From contig NZ_APNH01000004.1 in the NCBI RefSeq assembly GCF_040361275.1, positions 372,001-436,000 on the forward strand: 64,000 bases of DNA. Direction: 5' to 3'. Below, piece by piece: positions 63,806 through 64,000 of this stretch. A program made the position numbers and the translations under genes. Numbering within the stretch: position 1 is the first letter of the stretch; each line of letters begins with the position of its first letter. Source of the stretch: Salinisphaera sp. T31B1. GTDB taxonomy: Bacteria; Pseudomonadota; Gammaproteobacteria; Nevskiales; Salinisphaeraceae. The notes under the pieces were generated by a model. That model saw only the letters and a program-made list of their open reading frames with translations, did no database searches and was not told the origin of the DNA.

Positions 63806-64000
63806 ATGACGTCTGATATAGGCACAAAGGGGTTCTACGGGGCGTTTGGACGCGAAGCCGTGGTACACAAGCCATTGATTAACCCATTCAGTCATATATC
63901 GGGCGTTATAAACAGGTCGGAGTACGGTTATGTCGTATCGTATGGCGCTAACGATTCGGGGACGCGTTCAGACTCGCGGATCGCTTGGGTGGGCACGCCT
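63806..64000 (+). CDS. Unidentified protein, N-terminal fragment cut by the window edge
   Basis: An ATG at 63806 opens a frame of 65 codons that runs off the right end. The start reads MTSDIGTKGFYGAFGREAVV and later SYGANDSGTRSDSRIAWVGTP. There is no strong ribosome site (AGAGTGAGCG upstream is weak). I do not recognise the family; from its position it probably belongs to the polysaccharide locus. Confidence 0.5.
   Translation, partial: MTSDIGTKGFYGAFGREAVVHKPLINPFSHISGVINRSEYGYVVSYGANDSGTRSDSRIAWVGTP

Overview
The window is ordinary bacterial chromosome, GC-rich for most of its length, and reads as a gammaproteobacterium. Large blocks keep pseudomonad-type gene order: gyrA-serC-(serA)-pheA-hisC-tyrA-aroA-cmk-rpsA-ihfB, mtaD-ubiG-mupP-yciK, bcp-gcvR-dapA, and tRNA-Ser/SRP RNA/dnaX-ybaB-recR. 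Differences from Pseudomonas (separate tyrA and aroA, a serA inserted between serC and pheA) suggest another lineage. A Salinisphaera-like halophile is my guess, made from recall and not tested.

Layout. 1-2.1 kb (minus strand): the N-terminal part of a TonB-dependent receptor, then bolA and yciI. 2.3-8.3 kb (plus): a YciO-like protein, trpS, scpA-scpB, a ferredoxin-NADP reductase, rluB and an endonuclease III-like glycosylase. 8.3-11.7 kb (minus): mtaD-ubiG-mupP/gph-yciK, tightly overlapping. 12-26.1 kb (plus): gyrA, then serine and aromatic amino acid genes (serC, serA, pheA, hisC, tyrA, aroA) running into cmk, rpsA, ihfB and lapA-lapB. 26.2-36.6 kb: bepA (minus), a PerM-type permease (plus), glycolate oxidase glcD-glcE-glcF (minus), a PIN-PhoH ATPase, bcp and gcvR (minus), and dapA (plus).

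36.7-41.4 kb is a complete yjbE-yjbF-yjbG-yjbH-type exopolysaccharide/outer-membrane operon followed by a small lipoprotein. 41.6-46.6 kb holds tRNA-Ser(GGA) with a duplicated promoter, the SRP RNA, dnaX-ybaB-recR, phhB and orn. A possible GGA-rich small RNA follows at 46.65-46.85 kb. 47.2-51.6 kb pairs a class I DNA photolyase with an FeS-type photolyase and a sirtuin; cysC and a PrcB-like lipoprotein follow.

From 53.3 kb to the right edge lies a polysaccharide export and synthesis locus: Wzb phosphatase, Wza export lipoprotein, Wzc tyrosine kinase, a fused ABC exporter, a MurA paralogue overlapping a MurB paralogue, a family 2 glycosyltransferase, a CysE-like acetyltransferase and a gene cut by the window end. 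The DNA becomes visibly AT-richer toward the right end, and the intergenic stretches there contain what look like gene remnants, as expected for a horizontally exchanged surface-polysaccharide locus. The MurA/MurB pair, whose catalytic residues are all present, is the most unusual part: it suggests that a lactyl-ether sugar (muramic-acid-like) is made for the polysaccharide.
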